Part shown: one piece after another, positions 10,421 to 22,217 of the stretch
Layout of the letters: the number at the start of each line of letters is the position of its first letter
How positions within the stretch are numbered: position 1 is the stretch's first letter
Source of the DNA: Paracoccus sp. IB05
Lineage (GTDB): Bacteria > Pseudomonadota > Alphaproteobacteria > Rhodobacterales > Rhodobacteraceae
DNA length: 64,000 nucleotides
Assembly (NCBI RefSeq): GCF_016405985.1
Contig: NZ_JAEFCF010000002.1
Location: forward strand, 62,001 to 126,000
Reading direction: 5' to 3'
Made by a program: the position numbers and the translations under genes
Notes under the pieces: generated by a model
What the model saw: the letters and a program-made list of their open reading frames with translations, nothing else
Told to the model about the DNA's origin: nothing
The model's database searches: none

Positions 10421-11248
10421 TCACAGGCCTTTGGCCAGCGCGTCAAAGCTGCGCAACGTGCCGATCAGGGCTTTCAGCTGATCGACCGGCACCATATTCG
10501 GCCCATCTGAGGGCGCATTATCGGGGTCCTGATGCGTCTCGATAAAGAGGCCCGAGACCCCGACGGCACAAGCCGCCCGCGCCAGAACCGGCACATATTC
10601 GCGCTGCCCGCCCGAGGAATTCCCCTGCCCGCCCGGCTGCTGCACCGAATGGGTGGCGTCGAAAATCACCGGCCAGCCGGTCTCGGCCATACGCGGCAGG
10701 CCCCGAAAATCGGTGACCAGTGTGTTATAGCCAAAGGACGTCCCGCGCTCGCAGAGCATGATATTGCGGTTGCCGGTCGAGGCGACCTTGGCCGCGACAT
10801 TGTCCATATCCCAGGGCGCAAGGAACTGGCCCTTTTTGATATTCACGGCTTTGCCCGTGGCGCCCGCCGCCAGCAAAAGATCGGTCTGACGGCTGAGAAA
10901 AGCCGGGATCTGCAGCACATCGCAAACCTCGGCGGCAGGTGCGCAATGGCCCGGCTCATGCACATCGGTCAGAACCGGCACGCCGAATTCGTCGCGGATC
11001 AGCCCGAGGATCTCGAGCCCCTTTTCCATCCCGAGGCCGCGCTTGCCGCCCAGCGAAGAGCGGTTTGCCTTGTCATAGCTGGCCTTGAAGATGAACCGCG
11101 TGCCGGTGGGCGCGCAGGCCTCAAGGATAAGGTTGGCCATCATCCGCGCATGGTCATGGCTTTCCAGCTGGCAGGGGCCGCAGATCAGCGCAATCGGGTT
11201 CTTTCCGCCGATGGCAATATCGCCGATGGTGACAATGTTCTGGCTCAT
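10421..11248 (-). CDS. kdsA: 3-deoxy-8-phosphooctulonate synthase
   Basis: This 275-residue enzyme condenses phosphoenolpyruvate with arabinose 5-phosphate to give Kdo 8-phosphate, the committed step to Kdo. Family motifs are [54 protein letters not shown] and [12 protein letters not shown]. The start at 11248 has GGAGAAG about 6 bases upstream; the longer in-frame extension does not look like KdsA. It is first in an operon with kdsB and divergent from the sugar dehydrogenase gene at 11410. Confidence 0.96.
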   Translation of the reverse strand: MSQNIVTIGDIAIGGKNPIALICGPCQLESHDHARMMANLILEACAPTGTRFIFKASYDKANRSSLGGKRGLGMEKGLEILGLIRDEFGVPVLTDVHEPGHCAPAAEVCDVLQIPAFLSRQTDLLLAAGATGKAVNIKKGQFLAPWDMDNVAAKVASTGNRNIMLCERGTSFGYNTLVTDFRGLPRMAETGWPVIFDATHSVQQPGGQGNSSGGQREYVPVLARAACAVGVSGLFIETHQDPDNAPSDGPNMVPVDQLKALIGTLRSFDALAKGL

Positions 11249-11409
11249 CTGTGCTTCTCCGGCGCTGCGATCCGACAGAGTTATGGCATGAAATCCCGTC
11301 TTACTGCCAGATAGACCTGGACCGCGCGGGTGCAAGAGCGGGCCGCCGCTTGCCGCGTGACAAAGGCATGTTACCTCATTATACCAGTTGCATCGAGGAG
11401 GAGCCTACC

Positions 11410-12441
11410 ATGACCCAGACGCTGAAGATCGCGCTGATCGGCGCCGGTTTCTTTGCCCGCAACCAGTTGTTTGCCTGGGCGGGGATCGAAGGCGCCGAGG
11501 TCGTGGCGATCTGTGACCGCGACCCGGCGCGGCTGGCGGCAGCGGGCGATGAATTCGGGATCGCGCGGCGCTATACCGACGCGGCAGAGCTGTTTGCCGA
11601 TGGCGGATTCGACCTGGCCGATATCGCGACCACGGTGGCCTCACACCGGGCGCTGGTCGAAATGGCGGCCCACGCTGGCGTGCATGTGATCTGCCAGAAG
11701 CCCTTTGCGCCGACCCTCGCGGATGCGAAAGCCATGGTTGCCGCCGTGGCCGAGACCGGCAAAACATTGATGATCCACGAGAATTTTCGCTGGCAATCCG
11801 CCGTGCGTCATACGATCGACGCGTTGCGCGCGGGCGCGATCGGCGAGCCGTTCTTTGGCCGCGTCTCCTTCCGCTCGGGCTATGATGTATTCTCGGGCCA
11901 GCCTTACCTGGCCGAAGGTGAGCGGTTCATCATCGAAGATCTCGGGATCCATATCCTCGACATTGCGCGCGCTTTGTTCGGTGATGTGGCCCGGATCGCG
12001 GCGACCACGCGGCGGGTCAATCCCAAGATCAAAGGCGAAGATGTCGCCACGATGCAGCTTTTGCACAAATCGGGCGTGACCTCGGTGGTGGATTGTTCCT
12101 ACGCGACCAAACGCTTCCCCGAGACCTTCCCCGAAAGTCTGATCGAGATTGACGGGACCGAGGGCACCCTGCGCCTTGATGCCGGATACAAGCTGACGAT
12201 CCAGCGCGATGGCGGATCGAAGACCCAGGATGTCAGCCCGCCGCTTCTGCCCTGGGCAGAACGTCCCTGGCACAATATCCAGGAGAGCGTGCTGATCATC
12301 CAACAGCATTTCGTGGATTGTCTGCGCGAAGGTCGCCAGCCGGAAACCTCGGGCGCTGACAATCTTGAGACCTTTGCCCTGGTCGAGGCCGCTTACCTTT
12401 CCGCCGCTGAAGGCCGCTCGGTTGATCCGGGGTCCCTGTGA
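11410..12441 (+). CDS. apsD: Gfo/Idh/MocA oxidoreductase, probable D-apiose dehydrogenase
   Basis: This 343-residue NAD(P)-dependent sugar dehydrogenase has the Rossmann start IALIGAGFFARNQ at about residues 7-19. The family catalytic lysine lies in CQKPFAPT (usual EKP), and MIHENFRWQ resembles sugar dehydrogenases of this family. An AGGAGGAG ribosome-binding site lies just upstream of ATG 11410. The next gene overlaps by ATGA and resembles D-apionolactonase. In the established apiose pathway a Gfo/Idh/MocA dehydrogenase (ApsD) oxidises D-apiose to D-apionolactone, and ApnL hydrolyses the lactone. The family is certain; the substrate is inferred from this pairing and could be another branched or common sugar. 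Confidence 0.5.
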   Translation: MTQTLKIALIGAGFFARNQLFAWAGIEGAEVVAICDRDPARLAAAGDEFGIARRYTDAAELFADGGFDLADIATTVASHRALVEMAAHAGVHVICQKPFAPTLADAKAMVAAVAETGKTLMIHENFRWQSAVRHTIDALRAGAIGEPFFGRVSFRSGYDVFSGQPYLAEGERFIIEDLGIHILDIARALFGDVARIAATTRRVNPKIKGEDVATMQLLHKSGVTSVVDCSYATKRFPETFPESLIEIDGTEGTLRLDAGYKLTIQRDGGSKTQDVSPPLLPWAERPWHNIQESVLIIQQHFVDCLREGRQPETSGADNLETFALVEAAYLSAAEGRSVDPGSL

Positions 12442-14165
12442 TGGGCGCCCTTGCGCTTTATGGTACGGCCGAGCCGGTGGTTGAGGCGGAAGTCATCCGC
12501 CATGTCGATGTCAGCCTCGGGTTTCAGGATGGCGCCCTTCGCCATATCCGCGTCGGCGGCACCGAAATCATTCGCCAGATCGCCTTTCTGGTGCGCGACC
12601 GTGACTGGGGCACGGTGCGCCCTGAGATCGGCGCGGTGGGGCGTGAAACCAGGGGGGGTGACCTGCTGCTCCGCTTCCCGATGATCTTCCGCTCGAACGG
12701 CGCGGAACAGCATGTGAGCCTTTCGTTGACCATCGGCGCGACCAGCCTCACCTTTGCTGCTGAATCGAGAATTTCAGGCATGTTCGAGACGAATCGGACC
12801 GGTTTTACCGTGTTGCATCCGATCACCGGGGTCGCCGATGCGCCGGTCAGGGTGACCCATAGCGACGGGTCGGTGGACCACAGCCGCTTTCCTGATCTGA
12901 TCGAACCATGGCAACCCTTCATGGACATCGCCCAACTGGAACATGAGGCAAATGGGCTGACGATCAGCTGCGCTTTTGCGGGCGATACGTTCGAAATGGA
13001 GGATCAGCGCCAATGGGGCGATGCCTCTTACAAGACCTATAACCGCCCGCTGGCCCTGCCCTGGCCCTATCAGTTGACCGGCGCCGATAGGCTGCGTCAG
13101 TCGGTCACGCTCCGCTGGAGCGGCGCGGGCATTGCCGCCAGAGCCAGGCCGGCTGTGATCCCGGCGGGCACCGTCTTCCCGGATCTGGCGCTGGTCGTGA
13201 CCCCGGACGAGGCGCGCAACCCCGAGGCTGCTCAGATGCTGGCTCTGGTCGCGCCGCAACGCGTTCTCGCCCATGTCGATGCGACGCTCCCCGAACCGGT
13301 TTCAGGTCAGCTCGCCGCTTTTGCCGCTTTGCAGGTTGCTTACCCGGCGGCGCTTTATGATCTGGAACTGATCTGCCGTTTCCGCGGCGATCCCGCGCCG
13401 GAACTCACCTCGCATGCCAGGGATCTTGGCGCATCGGGCCTGGCTGTGGCGTCGGTTTTCGTCTGCCCCTCGGTTGACCGCCAATCGACGCCGCCGGGGT
13501 CGGCCTGGCCCGATTGCCCGCCGCTGGACGAGATCCATGCCGCCGCCGCCCGCGCCTTTCCCGGCATCAAACTTGGCGGCGGCATGGCCAGCTTCTTCCC
13601 CGAGCTGAACCGCAAACGCCCGCCTGCCGGGCTCGATTTCATCAGTCATGGCTTTTGTCCGATCGTCCACGCCTCCGACGATCTCGCAGTGATGGAGACG
13701 CTGGAGGCGGTGCCGCATATCGCGCGCTCGGCCCGTGCGATCATCGGGGCGGCGGAATACCGGATCGGACCGTCAACCATTGCGATGCGGCAGAACCCCT
13801 ATGGTTCGCGCACCATTCCGAACCCCGAGGGCGGGCGCGTGGCAATGACCGATGACGACCCCCGCCACCGGGCGGCGTTCGGCGCGGCCTGGACCCTTGG
13901 CATGGCGACGGCGCTCGCACCTTTCGCGCCTGCGGTCTGGACCCCTGCGGCGCTTTTCGGCCCGCGTGGCCTTGGCGATGGCTCCTGGCCGGTTGCGGTT
14001 TTGCTGCGTGAACTCGCGGCCAGCGCCGGGCAGCCGGTCATTGCGGCACAGATCGAGGGCGGTGAGGCGCGGCTCCGGCTTGGCGCCCGGCTTTTCCGCG
14101 CCAATCTGACCGCTCTTCAGACCGGCGATCTGCCGCCCTTCGGCTGGGTCGTGACACCGGCATGA
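12438..14165 (+). CDS. apnL: probable D-apionolactonase (ApnL-like)
   Basis: This 575-residue soluble protein has no signal peptide. The N-terminal part contains a pattern (RHIRVGGTEIIRQIAFLVRDRDWGT, split here as RHIRVGGTEIIRQ and AFLVRDRDWGT) that I associate with the D-apionolactonase family, followed by a barrel-like centre (ELTSHARDLGASGLAVASVF, KLGGGMASFFPELNRKRP) and a C-terminal beta domain. The predicted reaction is hydrolysis of D-apionolactone to D-apionate. It is translationally coupled (ATGA) to the upstream sugar dehydrogenase. Downstream D-apionate genes are not in the window. The assignment is from memory of the family and partly from context; if wrong, it remains a conserved sugar-lactone-type protein beside a dehydrogenase. 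Confidence 0.45.
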   Translation: MMGALALYGTAEPVVEAEVIRHVDVSLGFQDGALRHIRVGGTEIIRQIAFLVRDRDWGTVRPEIGAVGRETRGGDLLLRFPMIFRSNGAEQHVSLSLTIGATSLTFAAESRISGMFETNRTGFTVLHPITGVADAPVRVTHSDGSVDHSRFPDLIEPWQPFMDIAQLEHEANGLTISCAFAGDTFEMEDQRQWGDASYKTYNRPLALPWPYQLTGADRLRQSVTLRWSGAGIAARARPAVIPAGTVFPDLALVVTPDEARNPEAAQMLALVAPQRVLAHVDATLPEPVSGQLAAFAALQVAYPAALYDLELICRFRGDPAPELTSHARDLGASGLAVASVFVCPSVDRQSTPPGSAWPDCPPLDEIHAAAARAFPGIKLGGGMASFFPELNRKRPPAGLDFISHGFCPIVHASDDLAVMETLEAVPHIARSARAIIGAAEYRIGPSTIAMRQNPYGSRTIPNPEGGRVAMTDDDPRHRAAFGAAWTLGMATALAPFAPAVWTPAALFGPRGLGDGSWPVAVLLRELAASAGQPVIAAQIEGGEARLRLGARLFRANLTALQTGDLPPFGWVVTPA

Positions 14166-14208
14166 GCCGCACCATGGACGCGCGCGCCGTCTCTGCCTAA
14201 GAAGGGTT

Positions 14209-14973
14209 ATGCGCCCAATGGACAGTCCCCCGATGAAGCCAGAGAAAGCACGCAGTCTGCATGAGACGCTGCTGACGAAATTTCATGGTTTCATCGTCAG
14301 CCAGGAATGGCCGCCGGGTTTTCAGCTGCCGTTCGAGACCGATCTGGCCGAGGCGCATGGCGTCTCGCGGATGACGATGAACAAGGTGCTGACGCAACTG
14401 ACGCGCGAGGGCTATCTGGTGCGGCGACGCAAGCTGGGCACCTTTGTCGCGCAGCCGCGCGCGCAATCTGCGGTGATGGAGATCACCGATATCGAGGCCG
14501 AAGTGCGGGCGCTCGGCCTGGCCTGGCGGTTCCAGCTGATGTCACGGGCGCTGCGCCCTGCGGTGGAAGGCGAGATGCGTGAAGCGCGGATTTCTGACGC
14601 TGCGGCGCCGGTTCTGGCGCTGCGCGGGCTGCATTTCGCGGGCGATCTGCCCTTTTGTCTGGAAGAGCGGATCATCAATCCCACAGCCGCTCCGGCCGCG
14701 CTGGACCAGGATTTCAGCCATGAGGCGCCGGGCCACTGGCTGCGGCTGGAGATCCCCTGGACCTCGGCGGAAAACCGGATCCGGGCGGTCAATGCCTCGG
14801 AGGCGCTGGCGCGGGATCTGCGATTGCCCGCAGGCGAGGCCTGTCTGGAGCTGACACGGCGGACGGAACTCTCAGGCCAATGGGTGACGCTGGTGCGGCA
14901 AAGTTACCCCGGAGAGCGCCACCAGTTGATGGCTCAGTTCGAGCCGCGCGCCGAAGACTCCCGTCCTGCCTGA
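14209..14973 (+). CDS. hutC: histidine utilisation repressor HutC (GntR family)
   Basis: This 254-residue protein has an N-terminal winged helix of the GntR type (LPFETDLAEAHGVSRMTMNK, then LTREGYLVRRRKLGTFVAQP, about residues 43-85). A C-terminal UTRA ligand domain follows, with the HutC-like segment LEERIINPTAAPAALDQDFS. HutC represses hut genes and is released by urocanate. AAGAAGGG just before ATG 14209 supports this start. It lies 43 bases after the apnL-like gene, so it may be read as the third gene of that operon, and it faces the hutI-H-G-U-D operon tail to tail, overlapping hutD by 40 bp. Three GTATATAC-type palindromes elsewhere in the window are good candidate operators. Confidence 0.88.
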   Translation: MRPMDSPPMKPEKARSLHETLLTKFHGFIVSQEWPPGFQLPFETDLAEAHGVSRMTMNKVLTQLTREGYLVRRRKLGTFVAQPRAQSAVMEITDIEAEVRALGLAWRFQLMSRALRPAVEGEMREARISDAAAPVLALRGLHFAGDLPFCLEERIINPTAAPAALDQDFSHEAPGHWLRLEIPWTSAENRIRAVNASEALARDLRLPAGEACLELTRRTELSGQWVTLVRQSYPGERHQLMAQFEPRAEDSRPA

Positions 14974-15484
14974 GTAAAGCGGACCGCGATGGCCAGGGTT
15001 CCGGCCAGGGCGCGGATCAGACCCGGCTGCTGCGTGAAATCGACAAGGTCGAGCCGCTGCAATCCGCCCCCGGGCGCCAGCAGCAGGGCAAGGTCGAAGG
15101 CATGTTCTTCCGGCAGCGCGCCCTTGCTGACGCTGGCCGCCAGCGGGCGGCGACACATTACGTTGAAATCGAGGAGCGCGGGGCCCAGCAGTCGCGCCGA
15201 AACCGGGGCCTCACCCGCAAAGGCGAAGGGGGGGCTGCTTTCATCGAGCTGCCGCGCCCCGTCTGGTGTGGTCAGCACCATCGGCCCGCCTTCGATCACG
15301 GTGAGCACGCGGTCGATGCCGGGAAATTCGGAAAACGGACCGTCAGATGCCACCCAGGCGGTGGAGACGCGCCAGAAAAACGTCTCTGACCCGGCGGAAA
15401 CCGGCGAAATGGCGATCTCCGCCGTCTGCCCGCCGCCATTCTTCCAGGGCCGGAAAATCCGGCCTTCAGCGGGGTAAACGCCCC

Positions 15485-15488
<4 letters not shown>
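14934..15488 (-). CDS. hutD: HutD family protein
   Basis: This 184-residue cupin-like protein is of the HutD family, whose role in Hut is proposed to be fine-tuning (limiting high urocanate or formylglutamate levels) rather than catalysis. The family-typical N-terminal motif [13 protein letters not shown] and [20 protein letters not shown] are clear. The start is GTG 15488 in a GTGA overlap with the end of hutU. It is the last gene of the minus-strand hut operon, and its 3' end overlaps the 3' end of hutC on the opposite strand. Confidence 0.9.
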
Positions 15489-17179
<1,691 letters not shown>

Positions 17180-17191
17180 GGCGGGAACCTC

Positions 17192-17992
17192 TCAGCGATT
17201 GGCCAAAGCGGGCGCGAGTTCGGCAAGTTTTTTGAGTATTTGTGCCAGGGTGAGACGCAAATGGGCGGCTTTCTGCGGATCCGTTGCGAAGGGGGGCGTT
17301 TCGGTCGCGAGATAGCTGCTTTGCGCCAGCTCCATCTGGATCGCGTGAACGCCTGACGCGGGCTCGCCATAATGCCGCGTGGTCCAGCCGCCGCGAAAGC
17401 GCCCGTTCTGCACCCAGGAATGGCCCGAGGCCCGGGCGATATCGACCACTGCCGCCTCAAGTTCCGGCGCACAGGTCACGCCGCCATCGGTGCCGATGTT
17501 CAGATCGGGCAGAACGCCCTCGAAAAGCCAGGGGATTTGCGACCGGATCGAGTGGCAGTCATAGACAATCGCCACGCCATGCAGCGCCTTCACCCGGGTG
17601 ATTTCAGCCTGAAGCGCGGCGTGATAGGGGCGATGCACGGTTTCCAGCCAATGGGCGGTGTCGGTGGCGGTCGGACCGGCCCCTTCGCGCCAGATCGGGG
17701 TGTTGTCAAAGGTGGTCTCGGGGATAAGCCCGGTTGTGGTCTTGCCGGGATAGAGGCTGTTGCCATCAGGATCACGGTTCAGATCAATCACATAGCGCGA
17801 ATGATTGCCGGTGATCGTGGTCAGACCCGGGATCAGATCGAAATAGAGATGCTGAATATGCCAGTCGGTATCGCGGCTGAGCCGACCCTCGTCATTCAGG
17901 CGCTGACCAACCTCATGCGGGTAGGAAAACCCGGCATGGGGAAAGCCGAGAATGATCGGGCTGTTGCCCTGCCGGAGGGTGAACGGGTCCAT
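17192..17992 (-). CDS. hutG: N-formylglutamate deformylase
   Basis: This 266-residue protein belongs to the N-formylglutamate amidohydrolase family (ILGFPHAGFSYP, RYVIDLNRDPDG, YDCHSIRSQIPWLF, the last with metal ligands). It cleaves N-formyl-L-glutamate to glutamate and formate, the last step in the branch that starts with HutF. The name HutG is also used for formimidoylglutamase of the arginase family; this is the deformylase kind, and the presence of hutF confirms that route. ATG 17992 overlaps the hutH stop by one base. Confidence 0.95.
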   Translation of the reverse strand: MDPFTLRQGNSPIILGFPHAGFSYPHEVGQRLNDEGRLSRDTDWHIQHLYFDLIPGLTTITGNHSRYVIDLNRDPDGNSLYPGKTTTGLIPETTFDNTPIWREGAGPTATDTAHWLETVHRPYHAALQAEITRVKALHGVAIVYDCHSIRSQIPWLFEGVLPDLNIGTDGGVTCAPELEAAVVDIARASGHSWVQNGRFRGGWTTRHYGEPASGVHAIQMELAQSSYLATETPPFATDPQKAAHLRLTLAQILKKLAELAPALANR

Positions 17993-19536
17993 CAGCCCAC
18001 CTCCGGCAAGAGGCCGGCCCCGGCAAGGTCGAGCGCGCCGGTGGCGATCAGCTCGCCCGCCGCCTCCATATCGGTTCCCATGAATCGGTCGGTTTCAAGC
18101 ACCGGAATGCGCGCCCGGATCGCCTCGATTGCGGCTTCAAGCCGGGGAGAGGATTTCAGCGGCCCGCGCAGATGCACGCCCTGGGCTGCGATCATCGCCT
18201 CGGTGCCGATGATCCAGAACAGGTTCTGCGTCATGGCGAGCAACCTGCGCGCGCCGTGGCAGGCCATCGAGACGTGATCCTCCTGATTGGCGGAGGTGGG
18301 GGTGGAATCGACGCTCGCCGGATGTGCCATCTGCTTGTTTTCGCTCATCAAAGCGGCGGTTGTGACTTCGGCGATCATCATGCCGGAATTCAGCCCCGGC
18401 TTTGGCGTCAGAAAGCCCGGCAGCCCGTAAGACAGCGCGGGGTCAACCAGCAATGCGACGCGGCGCTGCGCGATTGCACCGATCTCGGCCACGGTCAGCG
18501 CGATCATATCGGCGGCGAAGGCCACCGGTTCCGCGTGGAAATTGCCGCCCGAGACCACCTGGCCATCCGAAAGGATCAGCGGGTTGTCGGTGGCGGCATT
18601 GGCCTCGATCTCTAGCGTCCGCGCCGCCTGGCGCAGCACATCAAGCGCGGCACCCGCGACCTGGGGATGACAGCGGATGCAATAGGGGTCCTGCACCCGT
18701 TCATCCCCCTCGACATGGCTGTTGCGGATCTGACTGCCTTCAAGCAATTCGCGCAGCGCACGGGCGACATCGATCTGGCCCTGATGGCCGCGCAGCGTGT
18801 GGATTTCCGCGGCAAAAGGCGCGGTCGATCCCATCGCGGCATCGGTCGACAGCGCGCCGGTGATGATCGCGGCCCGAAGCGCGCGCTCGGCCCGGAAGAG
18901 CCCCGCCAGCGCGAGCGCGGTCGACACTTGCGTGCCGTTGATCAGGGCAAGCCCCTCTTTCGCGGCAAGCGTGACCGGTCTCAGCCCGGCACGGGCGAGG
19001 GCCTCGGCGCCGGAAAGGCGGGTGCCCCGGTAAAACGCCTCACCCTCGCCGATCATCACCGCGGCCATATGCGCCAGCGGCGCCAGATCGCCCGAGGCCC
19101 CGACCGAACCCTTTTCAGGGATCACCGGAATCACGTTTTCAGCCAGCATAGAGCCTAAAAGGGCCACAACTTCGGGCCGCGTACCCGAGGCTCCGCGCCC
19201 CAGCGACATCAGTTTCAGCGTCATGATCAGCCGCACCACGGGCTCGGTCAAAGGCGCACCTACCCCACAGCAATGCGACAGGATCAGGTTCCTTTGCAGC
19301 GTGGCGACATCGCGGGCCTCAATGCGGATCGAGGCCAGTTTGCCAAAGCCCGTATTGACGCCGTAGACCGCCTCATTGCCGGCGGCGACTTCGGCGATCC
19401 GCGCAGCCGCGCGTTTGATGCCGGCATCGGCGACCAGATCGAGGCGGGGGGTGATCCCGTCCCACCAGATCCGGCGCAGGAGGGAGAGCGGCACCGCGCC
19501 CGGAATCAGGCTTTGGGGGATGAGGGTCTCGGTCAT
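17992..19536 (-). CDS. hutH: histidine ammonia-lyase
   Basis: This 514-residue enzyme eliminates ammonia from L-histidine to give urocanate, the HutC inducer. The MIO prosthetic group forms from Ala147-Ser148-Gly149 in [14 protein letters not shown], which is intact. [40 protein letters not shown] and [14 protein letters not shown] are family blocks. ATG 19536 overlaps the hutI stop by ATGA. All catalytic features are present and length is normal. Confidence 0.97.
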   Translation of the reverse strand: MTETLIPQSLIPGAVPLSLLRRIWWDGITPRLDLVADAGIKRAAARIAEVAAGNEAVYGVNTGFGKLASIRIEARDVATLQRNLILSHCCGVGAPLTEPVVRLIMTLKLMSLGRGASGTRPEVVALLGSMLAENVIPVIPEKGSVGASGDLAPLAHMAAVMIGEGEAFYRGTRLSGAEALARAGLRPVTLAAKEGLALINGTQVSTALALAGLFRAERALRAAIITGALSTDAAMGSTAPFAAEIHTLRGHQGQIDVARALRELLEGSQIRNSHVEGDERVQDPYCIRCHPQVAGAALDVLRQAARTLEIEANAATDNPLILSDGQVVSGGNFHAEPVAFAADMIALTVAEIGAIAQRRVALLVDPALSYGLPGFLTPKPGLNSGMMIAEVTTAALMSENKQMAHPASVDSTPTSANQEDHVSMACHGARRLLAMTQNLFWIIGTEAMIAAQGVHLRGPLKSSPRLEAAIEAIRARIPVLETDRFMGTDMEAAGELIATGALDLAGAGLLPEVG

Positions 19537-20732
19537 TGCAGGTCTCCCTGGAAGATGCGGGCGTGAAGCGGGTTAAAGCCGATCCGCGCCACCAGCTGCG
19601 CGGGGCGCGTGACATCCCAAAGCGCCAGATCGGCGGAAAGCCCGGGTCTGAGGCGCCCGGTCTCGGCGCTCAGACCAAGCGCGCTTGCGGCATTGGCGGT
19701 CACCGCCAGCAGGCATTCGGCGACGGTGAGGCGGAACAGCGTCGCGCCCATATTCATGACCATCAGGATCGAGGTCAGCGGTGAAGTGCCCGGATTGCAA
19801 TCGGTCGAAAGCGCCATCGGGACGCCATGGTCGCGAAAAGCCTGGACCGGCGGCATCACCGTTTCGCGCAACATGTAAAAGGCACCCGGCAGCAAGGTGG
19901 CCACCATGCCCGATTCCGCCATAAGCCGCGCATCTTCCGCCGTCGCATGTTCCAGATGGTCGGCGGAAAGGGCATTGTAGCGCGCGGCTAAAGCGGTGCC
20001 GCCCTGATGGCTGAGCTGTTCCGAATGAATCTTAACCGGCAAGTCGAGGGCGCGGGCTGCATCAAAAAGCGGCTCTAACTCGGCCTGACTGAAGGCAATC
20101 CCCTCGCAAAAGGCGTCGACGGCATCAACCAGCCCTTCGGCAAAGGCGGCCTTCAGCCCGCCAATCGCGACCTCGTCAATATAGGCACCGGCCCTGCCCG
20201 CATATTCGGGCGGAAGGGCATGGGCGGCGAGCCAGGTCGTCCTGATCCGCACCGGCCGGATCTGCCCCAGCCGCCGCGCGGCACGCAGCATGTTCAGCTC
20301 GGCCCCGACCGACAGGCCATAGCCGGATTTGATCTCGACAGTTGAGACCCCCTCGGCCAGCAGATGATCGAGGCGCGGCAGGCTGGCCGTGACCAGCGCC
20401 TCGACGGACAGGGCGCGGGTGGCCGCCATCGAGGCTTTGATCCCGCCGCCCTGGCGCGCGATCTCTTCGTAAGGAACCCCGTCGAGCCGCATCTCGAATT
20501 CATTGGCGCGGTCGCCGCCGAAGACCAGATGCGTGTGGCAGTCAATCGGTGCCGGCGTCAGCAACCGCCCGCCACAATCGACGATCCGCCGCCCGTCACG
20601 CGGCAGCGCCCGGCCAAGCGCAGTGATGCGGGTGCCGGTCACTTCCAGCTCGAGCGCGCCGGGGTCAGGCTCGCGCGCAACCTCGCCGTCGCAGGTGACG
20701 ATCCGCGCATTGGTGTAGAGCGTGGCGCCCAT
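19533..20732 (-). CDS. hutI: imidazolonepropionase
   Basis: This 399-residue amidohydrolase opens 4-imidazolone-5-propanoate to N-formimidoylglutamate. Metal and catalytic residues are in [22 protein letters not shown] and [18 protein letters not shown] is conserved. ATG 20732 is chosen over an upstream TTG because GGGAGA lies 6 bases before it. First gene of the minus-strand operon hutI-H-G-U-D, divergent from hutF with a candidate HutC operator 62 bases upstream. Confidence 0.96.
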   Translation of the reverse strand: MGATLYTNARIVTCDGEVAREPDPGALELEVTGTRITALGRALPRDGRRIVDCGGRLLTPAPIDCHTHLVFGGDRANEFEMRLDGVPYEEIARQGGGIKASMAATRALSVEALVTASLPRLDHLLAEGVSTVEIKSGYGLSVGAELNMLRAARRLGQIRPVRIRTTWLAAHALPPEYAGRAGAYIDEVAIGGLKAAFAEGLVDAVDAFCEGIAFSQAELEPLFDAARALDLPVKIHSEQLSHQGGTALAARYNALSADHLEHATAEDARLMAESGMVATLLPGAFYMLRETVMPPVQAFRDHGVPMALSTDCNPGTSPLTSILMVMNMGATLFRLTVAECLLAVTANAASALGLSAETGRLRPGLSADLALWDVTRPAQLVARIGFNPLHARIFQGDLQ

Positions 20733-20794
20733 CTGTGTCTCCCTGTGCAAAGGGCGGGGCCGTTATGGGCTTTTCCCTTCCCCTGGATCTCTTT

Positions 20795-20807
20795 CAGGTA
20801 TATACAT
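20795..20807. promoter_or_regulatory. candidate HutC operator between hutI and hutF
   Basis: CAGGTATATACAT, centred on the palindrome GTATATAC at 20798-20805, with A/T-rich flanks (CTTT..AAAG). It is 62 bases before the hutI start and 48 before the hutF start, so one site could control both directions. The exact same 13-mer recurs at 26902-26914. HutC proteins are GntR regulators whose known sites are TGTA..TACA-type palindromes, so the match is good, but binding is inferred. Confidence 0.65.
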
Positions 20808-20855
20808 AAAGAGATAAAAAGGGAAGCGGATTCTCGGATCGGGCAGGAGGGGTGA

Positions 20856-22190
20856 ATGGCGATCCATGCAAAACAGGCGTTGCTGCCGGGCGGCTGGACC
20901 GAGGATGTCCGGCTGACGACAGCGGCAGGTCGTATCGTATCGGTCGAAAGCCAGGTGGCGGCGCGGCCAGGCGATCACTGTGCCGGGATTCTGTTGCCCG
21001 GCATGCCCAACCTCCACAGCCATGCGTTTCAGCGAGGGTTTTCGGGGCTAACGGAACTTCGGGGCGCCGGTCCGGACAGTTTCTGGACCTGGCGCGAGAT
21101 GATGTACCGTTTCGCCCTCAGCCTGACACCGGATCAGATGCAGGCCATCGCAGCCATGGCCTGTGTCGAGATGCTCGAGGCGGGCTATACAAGGCTGGGA
21201 GAGTTCCACTACCTGCATCATGCGCCGGATGGCCGCCCCTATGCCGATCCGGCCGAGATGTCGGGCCGTATCTTCGCGGCGGCTCGGGATACCGGAATCG
21301 CGCTGACACATCTGCCGGTCTTTTACGCGCATGGGGGCTTTGGCCCGACCCCGGCGGGTGACGGGCAGCGGCGCTTTCTGCACAGCTATGACGCCTTCGC
21401 GCATCTGGTTGAACATTGCGCCCCCCTGAGACGCGAGCAGGATCGGGTGGGGATCGCGCCACATAGCCTGCGCGCGGCGAACATGGCTGAAATCCGGCGG
21501 CTGGCGGCCGATTTTCCGGATCGCCCCTTCCATATCCATATCGCTGAACAGGTGAAGGAAGTTGAGGATTGCCTTGGCTTTTGCGGCGCGCGCCCGGTGG
21601 AATATCTGCTGGCACAGGCGCCGGTTGATCCCTCCTGGTGCCTTATTCACGCGACACATCTGACCAGGGCCGAGACCAGTGCGATTGCGGCTTCAGGTGC
21701 GGTTGTTGGACTTTGCCCGCTGACCGAGGCCAATCTGGGCGATGGGATCTTTCCGGGATCGGACTATCTGACCGCGGGGGGGGCCTGGGGGATCGGCACT
21801 GACAGCAATGTCGAGATCACTGTCGCGGGGGAGCTGAAGCAGCTGGAATACTCGCAAAGACTGGCCTCGCGGGCACGCAATGTTATGACCCCTGGCGGCT
21901 CTGTGGGGACTGCCCTGTTTGCAGCGGCATTAAAGGGAGGGGCGCAGGCCCTGTCAGTTCCGGAGCCGCAGATCGCGCCGGGTGCAGATGCGGATCTTGT
22001 GGCTCTGACAGACCCGCTGGGCTCGGGTTTTGCCACGGGGCAAATCGTCGATCGCTGGATCTTTGGTCGCGACCTGAAGGTCGCCGATGTCTGGGCTTTT
22101 GGCGCTCATGTGGTGCAGGGCGGAGAACATATTTTGCGCGCCCCGGTTGCGGCGGCATATGCATCAGCGCTGCGCGCGGTCCTGGCCTGA
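20856..22190 (+). CDS. hutF: formimidoylglutamate deiminase
   Basis: This 444-residue amidohydrolase-superfamily enzyme hydrolyses N-formimidoyl-L-glutamate to N-formylglutamate and ammonia, feeding HutG. The metal-binding NLHSHAFQRGFSGL, THLPVFYAHGGFGP, HIAEQVKEVEDC and WGIGTDSNVEI are typical. AGGAGGGG lies just upstream of ATG 20856. It is transcribed away from hutI from the shared region with the candidate HutC operator, completing the five-step histidine-to-glutamate pathway. Confidence 0.95.
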   Translation: MAIHAKQALLPGGWTEDVRLTTAAGRIVSVESQVAARPGDHCAGILLPGMPNLHSHAFQRGFSGLTELRGAGPDSFWTWREMMYRFALSLTPDQMQAIAAMACVEMLEAGYTRLGEFHYLHHAPDGRPYADPAEMSGRIFAAARDTGIALTHLPVFYAHGGFGPTPAGDGQRRFLHSYDAFAHLVEHCAPLRREQDRVGIAPHSLRAANMAEIRRLAADFPDRPFHIHIAEQVKEVEDCLGFCGARPVEYLLAQAPVDPSWCLIHATHLTRAETSAIAASGAVVGLCPLTEANLGDGIFPGSDYLTAGGAWGIGTDSNVEITVAGELKQLEYSQRLASRARNVMTPGGSVGTALFAAALKGGAQALSVPEPQIAPGADADLVALTDPLGSGFATGQIVDRWIFGRDLKVADVWAFGAHVVQGGEHILRAPVAAAYASALRAVLA

Positions 22191-22217
22191 CCCTGTCACA
22201 GGGTGCTGTGAAGCGGG

